A stretch of DNA of 64,000 bases, from positions 13,527,864 to 13,591,863 of the forward strand of contig JACGWO010000008.1 of NCBI GenBank assembly GCA_034509735.1. The letters run 5' to 3'. The notes under the pieces were generated by a model that did no database searches, was not told where the DNA came from, and saw only the letters and a program-made list of their open reading frames with translations. This document shows, piece by piece, positions 48,740 to 59,215 of this stretch. Within the stretch, counting starts at the first letter, position 1. Each line of letters begins with the position of its first letter. This DNA comes from Sesamum alatum (Eukaryota; Streptophyta; Magnoliopsida; Lamiales; Pedaliaceae). Made by a program: the position numbers and the translations under genes.

Positions 48740-49560
48740 ACATATATGGCATGCGAGGTTAGGTCATATCTCGAAAGATAGGATAAGGATGTTGGTGGAC
48801 TCAAAAAGTCTGAAAATAGATGATTTGGACAACCTACCAACTTGCGAGTTCTGTCTGAAAGGAAAGATGACCAACATATCCTTTGTTGGACAAAGCATGC
48901 TAGCCAATGGTTTTTTAGATTTGATCCATACAGACGTCTGTGGAGCATTAAATACTCAAGGAAGAGGTGGGTACTCGTACTTCATAACCTTTACCAATGA
49001 TCACTCACAGTATGGTTATGTTTACCTGATGAGGTACAAGTCTGAAGCCTTTGGAAGGTTGAAGGAATACAGACTTGAAGTTGAGAACCAAATCAGTCGC
49101 AAGATCAAAGCCTTTCGATCAGACCGAGGTGGAGAGTATTGAAGTGGTGAGTTTATTGATTACCTAAAAGAGAATGGAATTCTCTCCTATTGGACTCCTC
49201 TTGGAACACCGCAGTTGAACAATATGTCTGAAAAGTGGGAATCGGACCTTGTTGGACATGGTCCGATCCATGATGTGTTTTACCGAACTGTCCTTGTCCT
49301 TCTGGGGATACACTCTTGAGACGACGACCAAACTCTTGAACATGACGCCATCTAAGAAGATACCCCAGATGCCATATGAGATATGGCATGGCAAGCCTAC
49401 CTCCTACAAATACTTGAGAGTGTAGGGTAGCCCCACATACGTCAAAAGATTAGTGGGAGATAAACTGGACTCCAGGTCTAGTTTATGCATGTTCGTTGGC
49501 TATTCGAAAGAAACTGTGGGGTATTATCTCTATGATCTCATCACTGATCCAGGCACATTC
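48740..49560 (+). pseudogene. Cop-E integrase region
   Basis: 'HIWHARLGHISKDRIR' and 'CEFCLKGKMTNISFVG' form the GAG-pre-integrase zinc module. The core has 'LIHTDVCGALNTQGRGGYSY' and 'FRSDRGGEY' (open frame 48789-49142), then a stop and 'YLKENGILSYWTPLGTPQLN' in which the usual glutamate-containing block is altered. The C-terminal part 'YVKRLVGDKLDSRS' and 'VGYSKETVGYYLYD' continues to about 49550, where the homology to Cop-C breaks off before RT. Confidence 0.82.
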
Positions 49561-49569
49561 CTAGATGCC

Positions 49570-49729
49570 ACCATCTGCTCAGAGAGATAGTTAGCAGAGG
49601 TGACGTTCAGATCAACTAAGTAAGCTCAGCAGAAAACATGGCAGATCCACTTAATAAGCCGATGTCACAAATTGTCCATACTCAGCATCTGGATAAGATG
49701 GGTTTGAGGCAAATAGGTGATTGGCTTTA
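49570..49729 (+). pseudogene. Cop-E RNase H tail
   Basis: 'LREIVSRGDVQI', then 'ENMADPLNKPMSQIVHTQHL' and a stop at 49727-49729, matching the last 50 or so residues of Cop-C (28936-29080). Everything between the integrase C-terminus and this point, including RT and the RNase H active site, is deleted. Confidence 0.85.
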
Positions 49730-49744
49730 GGTAAAGTGGGAGAT

Positions 49745-51087
49745 TGTTAGAACAGGTGACCAAAAAGCCAATTGAATTGGCCTTTGTGTAATCTATTTGA
49801 CAAGTCGATGTATTGTAATATTATGTAATGAATAAAATGAGTATTCGTTACCATCGGTATTGTCTTTGTTGTGCTCATTCTCGTATGTTAAATGTCTATT
49901 CACATATATCACAACTAAGCCCACAGACCATGTTAACAACTCATGTAGTTGGGCCACACATTAGATAGTGGTTATGAAACCAACTAATAAAGGGTTGCGT
50001 CTGAAACGTTCCAAGTCGATGACCTCGAGACAGGGCATCGAGAGTCCTATTGAGACTTGCACCAAGAGTCGTATTCATTGGATCAATGACATGTTTCATC
50101 GGCGATAGGCGTGGGACGCCTGTATGATCTTAGTGGGTTGGTCGACTGGGGTCGAGCTGACTGAGCTGACTCGCGGGGATCATCATATGAAAGTCTTGGA
50201 GGCTTGGTCAGTATGATTGGAGTTCCCCAGTTCCGATAGTACGGGAGTAGTCCTCGAACTTCAGGAACCACGACAATTACGTGCACACGATGGTTGTATC
50301 TTGGATCTGGCGAGAGGTGATCATGTCACAGATGTATTGATTATAAGCCTTGTCAAGTGCTATCAGAATGTGCAGCAAGGACGGTAGGTTTCAAGAAGAG
50401 GATCTAGCTGAGGGTGAACCTAAAGGGTCACACACAAATCACCGATGAGGTGTAGGAACTGGCTTGGAGTCAATTTCAGAGGATGATAACTAATTGGATT
50501 ATTTATGGGATAGTCCATTGTATCGGGGCCTTCGATTTATCGGTAAATGGGATTTATCGATTAAGTAGAGATTAAGACTTTAGATCTTTTAATTGGATTA
50601 AAAGATTGATGGGCATTATTTAATTGGATCATGAATTAAATCGAATTTAATTATTGGGCTTTTTTTTAATTGGATAACAATAATACCCGGTCCATTAAAT
50701 CTTTGCCCAAGAGAGATGTTGATTCCACTGTTTGAATTAGAAGAAGTTGGACTTCTTCTAAAATGGGATGGTCAATTTTAGCTTTATCTAGAAGCATAAC
50801 ATCGGCCACTATGGCCTTTGATGACAAGCTTGAATTATCTATTTTGAAAAAAAATAAATTAATCCCAATCAAACCTTCTTCACTTGGTATGATTTAGTCA
50901 CACCTTGTAAAGTGGTAGGCTTGATTTAAGACTAATGGGGATTGATTGGAATGATCTAGACATCTTTGGATAAATCTAAACATATTTCAATAATCGCATA
51001 AATGATGTATATATATGTATATATACAATCGTCAACGGAAGGAGTTTAGTATTCATCTTTTTATAGGAAAAAGAAGAGAACATTCAC

Positions 51088-51130
<43 letters not shown>

Positions 51131-51632
51131 ATCTTCGGCCCTCTCTACTCTCCATACATCTCACTTTGTTGCTTCATTGATCTAGGATCAATGGAAGAAC
51201 AAAGGTAGATTAAGAAGGATACACTAATTCGATAGTGTGATCCTTTTCTTAATCTCATCTTCTAGGTCCGTTTTTCTCTAGCAAGAAAAACGTGACTTCT
51301 CCGGTGTGGTGTGGACTACGTTTGAGGATTCATAAGTTTGAATTTCGACGAACGTTTTGCTATCCGACCGTAAAGGAACAACGCTTGTAGCGGTGTAGAA
51401 AAATAACTTCAAAGGTAAAGCCCATTTTCATTATTGGAATTCTCTTTATATTTGTCTATGTGCTCTATATGACATACATTCTTTAGTTATCATATTCTAC
51501 ATCAAACATCCGGTTAAGCACCAAAGTGTACACCCCTTGGAACGTTTATTATGATGATATGTTATAAATATCATTAATTCCTTCGCTCTCTCACTTCCGC
51601 TCGCGCCCCCGGGCGGATTCACTTGTCCTTCA
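49745..51632 (+). repeat. Cop-E 3' LTR, 1,888 bp
   Basis: TGTTAGAACAGGTGACC...GTCCTTCA. Relative to Cop-B and the Cop-E 5' LTR it lacks about 280 bp at 50404 (junction 'gaggatc|tagctgagg'), including the first of the two conserved blocks. It has a (CT)n run at 51090-51128. Confidence 0.88.
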
Positions 51633-51779
51633 TGTTGCTAATATAGTTTATTCAAGAATGATATGTTTGCAAATTCTGTTAAATATATATAAATAAAAAT
51701 GAACCACATTAAATATTTACACATACACGTATATACTTACTCGTAATATTGCGTGACTACTTCATAGTTGCATAACACA

Positions 51780-54150
51780 TACATCTCGAATATGTTGGAT
51801 TATGTCATCGTTCCTCGTGAGATTATCGTTTCTACGGAGACTGCTTCGTTTGCAAACAAAGTGGGACTCAAATTAGTAGGAAGTGAATAGCCCAATTTCT
51901 TCAATAATGTATGCCTCGACAATGCACGCCTCAGCATGTGCTTTGTTCTTTACCTTCTTCTTCAATTCACAGAGGAACCTCTCAAATGGGTACATCCACT
52001 TGTATTACACTGGATGCCCTGCATACATGCTCAGGAAGCATTGCACAGAAGGAAACCGAGACCAATTTCTGCATGAATATGTGACAATCATGGCTCATAC
52101 CGTGCATTGTCAACTCTATCATATCGATGCAACAGGCAATGTTAGATGCGTAGCCATCAGGAAACCTCAGACAACGAATCCAATCACATATCCTCCTCTT
52201 CTGCTCTTTCGTCAGGGTATACACCGCTTTAGGCATAGCCTTCGGTCTTCGTTGGTCCACCTCAAGCTCTGACTGACTACATATGATTTTCAAGTCCTTC
52301 CGTACATTAAGATTGTCCTTCGCCTTCCTCTTTATGTCCATCACAGTATTGAATACGTTGTCAAACGCATTATTCTCAATGTGCATGACATTAAGGTTGT
52401 GCCATGTTAGATGCATTGCCCAGTATGGAAGATCCCAGAAAATATTTTTGTTTGTCCACTTGTGGTTACTACCGTAGCCTATTGGGAGTATCAACCGTTC
52501 GTCAACTACAGGACTGAACTCTACAACCCAATCGCGGACCTTCTCTCCAGTCAGCCTTGGACGTGCAACCTTCATTTCCACTCGATTTTTAGTGAATGCG
52601 TTATGTTCCTGCGGTACGGATTGTCCTAGGGAAGAAACTGTCTGTGGCAGTCAAAGTAGCACGCCTTCCTACCATGTGCAGATGGAATGCTCGTGTCTCA
52701 TCCATACAAATTGGACACCTCATACCACCAATGGTACTCCATCCAAACGCCATCCCATAAGCTAATAGGTCGTTCACGGTTCACATCAATGTTGTGCGCA
52801 TCATTAATGCCTAGTTTGTGGCATTGTCGTGTGTCCGTACAACCACATGTCACAATTGCAATAGCTACTCGATCAAGTGCTCCAAGTGCACATTGATCAA
52901 ATGCTTCGGAGTAGTCGAACCAGGAATCACCATTATTAGGAACATATATTAGGACTTCATGTATATCCCCAGTGGGAGATTGTACGGTGTAAGTATAACT
53001 GATCAATATGAGTACGTATTACCATAATGCCTGTGCGGCGTAAACTCGTCTATGCATAGCCCCAGCCTAAGATTACGGGGCTCCAATGCAAAATTGGGAT
53101 ATGTCTAGTCGAAATGCCTCCAAGCCTCTGCATCGGATGGATGACATATGGAGCCCTCCTCCGTTTGATGTGTGGCATGCCACGTCATGTGCTCTGCAAT
53201 CACTGCCGAAGCATAAAACCACTGCATTTGCGAAGTAAGCGGTAGGTACCTAAGAACGGCATATGGGGACTTCTTACGGTGGGGGCTCACTCCCTGGTCG
53301 GGTTGTACCTAGCGTCTCCACAAAATTGCAGTATTCCAGATCAATGTCGTCCTTCTAGTACAACATGCAATCATTTTTACATGAACCAATCTTTTCAACG
53401 GGTAAACCCAAATCTCTTAACAATTTCTTCGTACTGTAGTATTCGGTAGACAGGTTGTGATCTCATGGCAATATATTATTTATCCCCCTGGCACACTTAA
53501 TCAAAGCATCTAAAAAAAAAATGTTCTCGGCTTGATGTTTACCAATCCAACAACCTTAACCAACTGAGATTGGGTACAACCGCTCCACATTAGTCGGCAT
53601 CGTGAACTGCAAAATAAAAACAGTCTGACAACCCAGACACATAATCATAGGGCCCCCCACCGTACCACGAACTAGGACTGGCTTAATTAGGACAGGACCT
53701 CATACCATCAATCAAGCACACCCTTGTGGTAAGAAGAAAAATAAGCCGGGCCGACTGAAAAACCATCCTCTATGCCCAATACATCTATTGTTCATCCCCT
53801 CAGTATGAACTACCCTCCTGAGTAGCTGGGGTTTGCTCCTCCTGCATTAGAGGGGCGGTCACAGCACCAAAGTACTCCTGCACCCTCTCCTCGCCATTCG
53901 AAATCTAATTACAATAATCCGGCATAAACCCTCGCATACATAAGTCAAAATTGACCTAGTCTGGTGTTTCAAACCTTTTGTTTTTGCACTTTCGACACAG
54001 GCGCCTAATCTTCTTTCCTTCCACATGTCCATACTGACACTTGGCCCATTCTATAAAACTCTTAACACCATGCTCAAACTCTAATGTAAGACCCATCCTC
54101 TCAATAAGGTTTTTCTCATACGTCTATCTCTTCAATTGTCTTAACATGAT
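51780..54150 (-). pseudogene. CACTA tnp2 transposase relic
   Basis: Read on the minus strand: an N-terminal transposase-associated segment ('FIEWAKCQYGHVEGKKIRRL', 'CRKCKN', near 53990-54050), 'DLGLPVEKIGSCKNDCMLY' (53370-53430) and 'QFCGDARYNPT' (near 53310). Then come 'PYAVLRYLPLTSQMQWFYAS' and 'AEAWRHFD' (53105-53290), 'VNDLLAYGMAFGWSTIGGMR' with 'CPICMDETRAFH' (52690-52790), and a 199-codon open stretch (51982-52581) with 'IFWDLPYWAMHLTWHNLNVM', 'FNTVMDIKRKAKDNL' and 'WIRCLRFPDGYASN'. About 50 residues are missing before 'YKWMYPFERFL' (about 51980), and the C-terminal domain is lost. Several frameshifts. TNP2 would cut and join CACTA ends; this copy is dead. Confidence 0.88.
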
Positions 54151-54159
54151 GATCACTGC

Positions 54160-54430
54160 ATATACACACACACACATATATATATATATAAAATTATATT
54201 TTGACCTATAAATTTATTATTACTTTCCACTAATAATTCTTAACATTCAAATATAAAAATAAGAAAATTATACCAATTAAACTGCATTTTGATTAGCAAA
54301 AAAGGTTCAAGTTATTACCTAGTCATCCAACTAAAGAGATCAACAATACACGATAAGATGATGCAATTCTAACTGATCAAATGTATATGCACAAATCAGA
54401 GAGAGGTTGAGAGTGTATGTGGTTAATCAA
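54160..54430. other. AT-rich spacer upstream of tnp2
   Basis: Contains a short CA/TA repeat (54167-54190). No gene seen. By position on the minus strand it would hold the transposase 5' UTR. Confidence 0.4.
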
Positions 54431-54439
54431 TTATATAAG

Positions 54440-55082
54440 ATTATTTTCACCGGTTGTTGGAACGGCTTTTGAAGTGACAAAAATAGTCGTTAAAATATAG
54501 CCCTTAGACTGAGTCATTATTGGAACGGCCTTTGTAACTAATAATTGCTTTCACAGAACAACTGTACCATACAATTGGGACGGTTGTTGGAACGGCCAGA
54601 TAGTATTGCTAATTCCTAATGGTATTTTACAAGATAACTGGAATGGAAGCTCTCGTATTTCGCATGGCTGATACATTTTAAACTAGGTCATTCCAAAAAT
54701 CATTGTAACTTTGCAACGGTCACAATTTTGTACCAACCTTTGTAATGGTCATGCCGTCTTCTAATGTGTAACGCCTTTTTACACGACCTTGGAACAATTT
54801 TTTCATAGCTCGAGAGGCCGTTACAAATCAAAGTGAGCCATGCATTGTTTCAATGTGTAACAACCTCTATTTTGTAACGCCCTTACGAACACCACCATTT
54901 CAAATATTTTTGGAATGGCCTTTGTAACTATTCCGCAGTTACAAAATGGTAAAATTCATTTCACCAGCTACATGAAGTCAACAAAGGTTATCCGTTCCAA
55001 AATTATTACAAAGACCGTTACCATTGTGGCTGTTCCAAATCCACAAATCGACCGTTACAAAATTCCGTACGTTTTTGTAGTG
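54440..55082 (-). repeat. CACTA right subterminal repeats and terminus
   Basis: Many short direct and inverted copies of 'ggaacggcc', 'tttgtaacg' and 'cgttacaaa' words, typical of subterminal arrays bound by CACTA accessory proteins, ending in TTTTTGTAGTG at 55072-55082, the terminal CACTA on the minus strand. Confidence 0.75.
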
Positions 55083-55203
55083 GTGCTTTAAAGGACAAAA
55101 AACATAATGACATTATTTTGTTACCAAAAGAATTTAGGAAAATAATCCGATGCATAGGAATGAATTCTTTTTCTTACTAAAAATGAAGTTTCTTGTTGTG
55201 AGC

Positions 55204-56378
55204 TCCAAAATAGGGGTTAAAGCAAATTAGTCCTCTGTGATATTGAAAATGAGCAAATTACTTCCCCTGTGGAAAAAAAAATACAAAATTACCTCCTTGT
55301 GTTTGTGAAAATAGAGCAATTTACCCCCCGCCCCCCATGCGTTTCGTGTAGTAAACGCGCCTTTTACTTGATTTTTTTTATTTTATATTTACAATATTAT
55401 TTGAGAAGCATTGGATCTGCTTTAAATCTAAGTTCCAAATTTTACTAGTAGATCAATGATTCAGATCTTACTTAATTCAAATCAACGGTCTAGATTTAGA
55501 TTTATAAATTTACCTAATACATATTTATACAAATATTAATTTAAAATATTTTATATGTAATATATTTACATAGAATTATAATTATATATATATAAATATA
55601 TATACAAACAGGGGGGAGAGAGAGAGAGAGAAAGTAGGGGGAGGGAGGCGCCGCAACCGAAATGGGGGAAGAGAGAGCGTCGCAACGGAGACTGGGGGTT
55701 TGAGCGCGCGACGGGCGAAGGTGGCGGGGGAAGGGAGGAGCGGTGACTGGTTTTGAAGAGGGGTGGGAGGCAACGGCTGGTTTGTGAGGGGGTTTGCGAC
55801 TGGTGGAGCGGGGGAGCGACGGGCTGGAGCGGGGAAGGGGACGTGGGGGCGACTAGTGTGTGGTGGGGGGGAGGGGGCGGAAGGGAGGCACAGCGATAGC
55901 GAGTGGAAGGGATGGATGCGGCGCCTAGTTTTGTGGTGGAGAGGGGGGGCGTCGAGGCAGGATATGGGATAAGGAGGAGGGGGAAGTGATGAGGGGTGGT
56001 GATAGGGGCTCAAGCTGACGTGGTGACGTAGGCGACGTCGCGGGGGTGGAGGTCGGCGATGCGGTGGACAAGATGGGCAGCTGTGGCGGAGGAAGGGGGT
56101 TAAAAATATTATATATATTTTATATAAAATAATAGTATTTATACTTTTTAATAAATATGTAATTATTAATAATTATATATATATAATATTATATATAAAA
56201 AAATTTATTCTTAAAATATCATGCCCAGTTGCAAGAGGGGCAACTGCACTATATACTCCATCTAAGAGGGTAAATTGCTTCAATTTTAAAAAGATAGGGA
56301 TATAATTTTATTTTTTTTTCACAGGGGGTCATTTTGTTCATTTTCAATATCATAGGGGTATCTTGCATTTTTCCTTAA
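55204..56378. mobile_element. Long terminal-inverted-repeat element with G-rich interior
   Basis: Left arm about 55211-55325 matches the reverse complement of about 56263-56374: both contain 'gatattgaaaatga', a 'cccctgtg' followed by an A-run, and 'gcaatttaccc'. Arms are about 110 bp and moderately diverged. The interior (55600-56100) is GC-rich with an extreme G bias on the plus strand, starting with a (GA)n run. The 'aatag' found just outside both ends may be a target duplication but the exact ends are uncertain. A 143-codon minus-strand frame (55582-56013) is Pro/Ser-rich low complexity with no domain. It could be a Mutator-like element that captured a GC-rich host fragment, or a foldback. 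Confidence 0.6.
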
Positions 56379-56811
56379 TAGAATATAAACATATGTAAGG
56401 GCAAAATAATTGATGCTCCATCCAAAATGTAATCTAAGTTATTAATCATGGTAGTTATTAGATGCTCCATCCATCCAATCAATATTTTTTCAAATGTCAC
56501 TATATTTCATGTAACCATTAGGATGGGATTTGTTTTTAAAGTTTACCTGTAGAATTTAATTAGAATCTAGTATATATTACACATCACTATTTTTCATATC
56601 AGCGTGTCTAGAAGATTAATTATGTAATAAGACAACTGGCTTCCATTCAACTTCAGTTTATTGACAATCTTGATTTTACAAGGTTTAGTGTTGTTCACGA
56701 CACCATAATTTTTTTTTAGCACAAAATGGTGATATATTTCTAAAAGACATATAAAAGCTCTCAGCAAAACTAGGAAAAAAAAAAAAACCACTGCACCAAA
56801 GCGAACCAAAT
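56379..56811. other. AT-rich DNA, nothing recognised
   Basis: No gene seen. A run of 13 A (56774-56786) lies next to the LINE 3' side but on the wrong strand to be its poly(A) tail. Confidence 0.35.
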
Positions 56812-57739
56812 CTAACTCTCTCCTAACAACCTGCCCTTAGGCTCCCTAATATCAGGTGCGTTTGCCTTGACCCAAAGCCCCCTCTGTGTACACTCAACAA
56901 CTTCCTTAGACGCCACCTGCACCGCCTCGAAGATGAGCTGGTTGCAACTCCACAACAGGGAACAACAAATCATGAGGAACAGCGCAAACTCCCTGCTATT
57001 GAGCTGACTCCGGATCCCCCGCATTCATCTCTCAATGTTAGTCGAATCACTATCAATAGTTCCCCAAGGTATTTTGGACAGAGGCCACACTTGTTTAGCG
57101 AACGTGCACCGAGGGAGCAGATGAGCTAGGTCCTCCTCCCCCTACTCGCATTGGTCGCATTGTGTTCCGACCTGGAATCCCCGCTTCTCCAGCCTGTAAT
57201 TTACTAGAATTGCTCCCCTACAAGCGCACCATGAGAACATTAGAATTTTGGAGGGCGCCTTGGCACGCCATAGGAAGTTCCAGCTCGTCCCTCTACCATA
57301 CTATTGGCCTGCATTGCAGCTCGAGGAACTGCCTTGTTCCAAAAGGTGCAATGCCACTGTGTAAGCACTCCGAACGGTGAAATGCCCTTTGTTGTCGTAG
57401 TGCCAAAACAGTCCATCGTCCTGCTCCACACGTCTCAATGGGATGCTGAGGATGCAGTCCGCGTCCTCCTGGATGAACTCTTTCCGAATGAGGTCCTCGT
57501 CCCATCCACTTAAATCTGGTAGCATTAAATCGCTAACCAAGGCAGTGTGCGGAAGTCGTTTAGGGGGCACAATGAGTTTGAACGTGTGTGGTTGCGGGAG
57601 CCATCGATCCCTTGAACGTAGATACGCCGGCCGTTACCCACCTGCCACCAGGCTCCCAGATTCAGCATGTCCCTTGCCGCTAGAATGGACCTCCATGTGA
57701 AAGATGGTTGCCCACCTTCCCTAGCTAAGAAGAAATCAG
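56812..57739 (-). pseudogene. LINE ORF2, C-terminal zinc-finger-like region
   Basis: 'SDLMLPDLSGWDEDLIRKEF' and 'DGLFWHYDNKGHFTVRSAY' (57301-57570) match the conserved zf-RVT region of plant L1 proteins; 'FALFLMICCSLLWSCNQLIF' follows at 56850-57024. The RNase H domain expected next is absent. Confidence 0.8.
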
Positions 57740-59215
57740 TGTGGGGGGAAATATTTGCACTTTAAAAGCCGACTGAGTAAGGTGTGTGGGTTGGAGATGA
57801 GCCTTCAAGCTTACGTCGCCAACATGGAAAGGTTAAAAGCGTGTAAATTTCGAAAACCCAAGCCCCCAGCTGATTTGTCTTCGCACAGTTTGCTCCACGC
57901 CACCCAGTGAATAGCATGGCCTCGCCCGTGCTGCCAAGAGAAAGTTGCTGCCATACTTTCAAGCTCCTGAAGGACCCCGTGGACCTCCCCACCATGGTTG
58001 GTAAGCCCAAGTACTTATCGTGTTTCTGGGCAAGCTCGACCCCAAGCAAAGCGGCCAGTTCCACTTGTTGCTCTTCCTTTGTGTTCTTGCTGAAAACAAC
58101 TACATATTTATGATGGTTGATTTTTAGCCCCGAGCCACCCTAAAAACTGATCAGCAGACGTTTGATGCATACCATGGCGTCCTCTAATTCTTGGCAAAAG
58201 AGCAGTGTGCCATCGGCGAACAGGAGGTGCGAGATGCAAGGTGCCGCACGAGTGACCGCCACTCCTTGTAACCGGCCGAGCTTTTCCTCCTTTCAATCAT
58301 GTCGCTGAGAGCCTCTGCACAGAACAGAAACAAATAGGGGGATAGGGGATCGCCTTGGCAAATCCCCCGTCCCGGCTAGAAAGCACTGAATTCGCTTCCA
58401 TTAATTAAGAACTAGTAAGACACGGTGGTTACACAAAGCATGATGAGCTTCACAAAATGTTCATGAAATCCTATTCTAAGTAAAAACCTCTCAATAAAAA
58501 TACATTCCATTCGATCATAGGCTTTACTGATGTCGAGTTTCAACGCCGCATGCCCCCTGGTCCCCCAACGTTTGTGGGATAAAAATGGTTCAATTAATAG
58601 GCAAGCAAAACATTATCAGTAATGAGGCGGCCCGGGATGAAGGCGGATTGGGCCGGTGAGATGATGTTATTTACAAGGGGTTTGATACGATTAGCAATGG
58701 CTTTAGAAGAAATTTTATAAAGAACGTTCCATAAGCTAATCGGGCCGGAATGAGATACTAGGTCCGGATTTGCGCATTTAGGAATAAGAATCATATGTGT
58801 GGAATTGAAATTAGCAGGCAGGAGATGATGGTTCAAGAAATTAAGCACGCAAGAAGTAACATCCAAACCGATAATGTTCCAGAATTTCTGGAAGAATAAA
58901 GGGGTTCATACCGTCCAGGCTCGGTGATTCGAAAGGCTGCATTTGGTCGAGGGCCATCTTGACTTCCCCCCGGCGTGAAAGGCTGCAGCAAGGAGGCGTT
59001 TGTCTCACCGTTGATCCGCGGTTCCAAGGTAGCGAGAATCTCGTTCAAAGAAGTAGTTTCCAGGGAAGTACGTGAATACATGCTGGAAGTGGGAGGAGAT
59101 GATCTTATGAATTTTGGTATTTTTAGTCTGAACCTCACCCCTCTCGTCAAGTAGATGAGTAAAGCTATCGCGGCGTCGGCGGTCACTAGCTCGTGCGTGG
59201 AAAAAAGATGAGTTC
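57740..59215 (-). pseudogene. LINE ORF2, reverse transcriptase domain
   Basis: Order on the minus strand: 'EILATLEPRINGETNASLLQ' (59010), 'FFQKFWNIIGLDVTSCVLNF' and 'STHMILIPKCANPD' (58800), 'KISSKAIANRIKPLV' and 'PAQSAFIPGRLITDN' (58600-58720). 'LKLDISKAYDRMEC' (58505-58550) keeps the first catalytic Asp; '[19 protein letters not shown]' follows near 58330. The second catalytic box reads FADG (58209-58220) instead of FADD. After 'AQKHDKYLGLPTMVGRS' (about 57965-58035) homology degrades. Several frameshifts. Inactive. Confidence 0.87.

Larger units (their letters stand above)
39733..51632 (+). mobile_element. Cop-E: copia element with internal deletion and two nested solo LTRs
   Basis: 5' LTR 39733-45482 (interrupted by two solo LTRs), primer-binding site at 45485, leader to 47463, gag-protease-integrase 47464-49560, then directly the last part of RNase H, polypurine tract AGTGGGAGAT (49735-49744) and 3' LTR 49745-51632. 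The reverse transcriptase and most of RNase H are absent. Flanks are not a target duplication (GTGCT before, TGTTG after), so one side was probably rearranged. Many stops. Closely related to Cop-B. Confidence 0.85.
23937..55082 (-). mobile_element. CACTA (En/Spm-like) transposon filled with nested retrotransposons
   Basis: The left end CACTATAAAAAAAT (23937) and the right end, read on the minus strand as CACTACAAAAACGTACGG (from 55082), have the form of CACTA terminal repeats. Both are followed inwards by 'TTTGTAACG'-type subterminal repeats, many at the right end (54440-55070). A tnp2 transposase relic lies on the minus strand at 51780-54150. Flanking trinucleotides are atg and gtg, an imperfect 3-bp target duplication. 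Only 79 bp of the left end remain before Cop-B begins. The tnp2 C-terminal part is also missing, so material was lost around the retrotransposon pile. That the two ends belong to one element is likely but not proven. Confidence 0.6.

Noticed and set aside
52698..53006. A 102-codon minus-strand frame that at first looked like a foreign protein fused into tnp2
   Set aside because: In the neighbouring frame the same bases read 'YGMAFGWSTIGGMRCPICMD' preceded by other expected TNP2 blocks. It is ordinary tnp2 with a frameshift.
55582..56013. 143-codon Pro/Ser-rich minus-strand frame
   Set aside because: It follows from the extreme G bias of the plus strand. No domain, no start context I can support. 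Kept only as part of the TIR element.
56774..56786. A-run as poly(A) tail of the LINE
   Set aside because: The LINE is on the minus strand, so its tail would be a T-run on the plus strand. The run has the wrong polarity.
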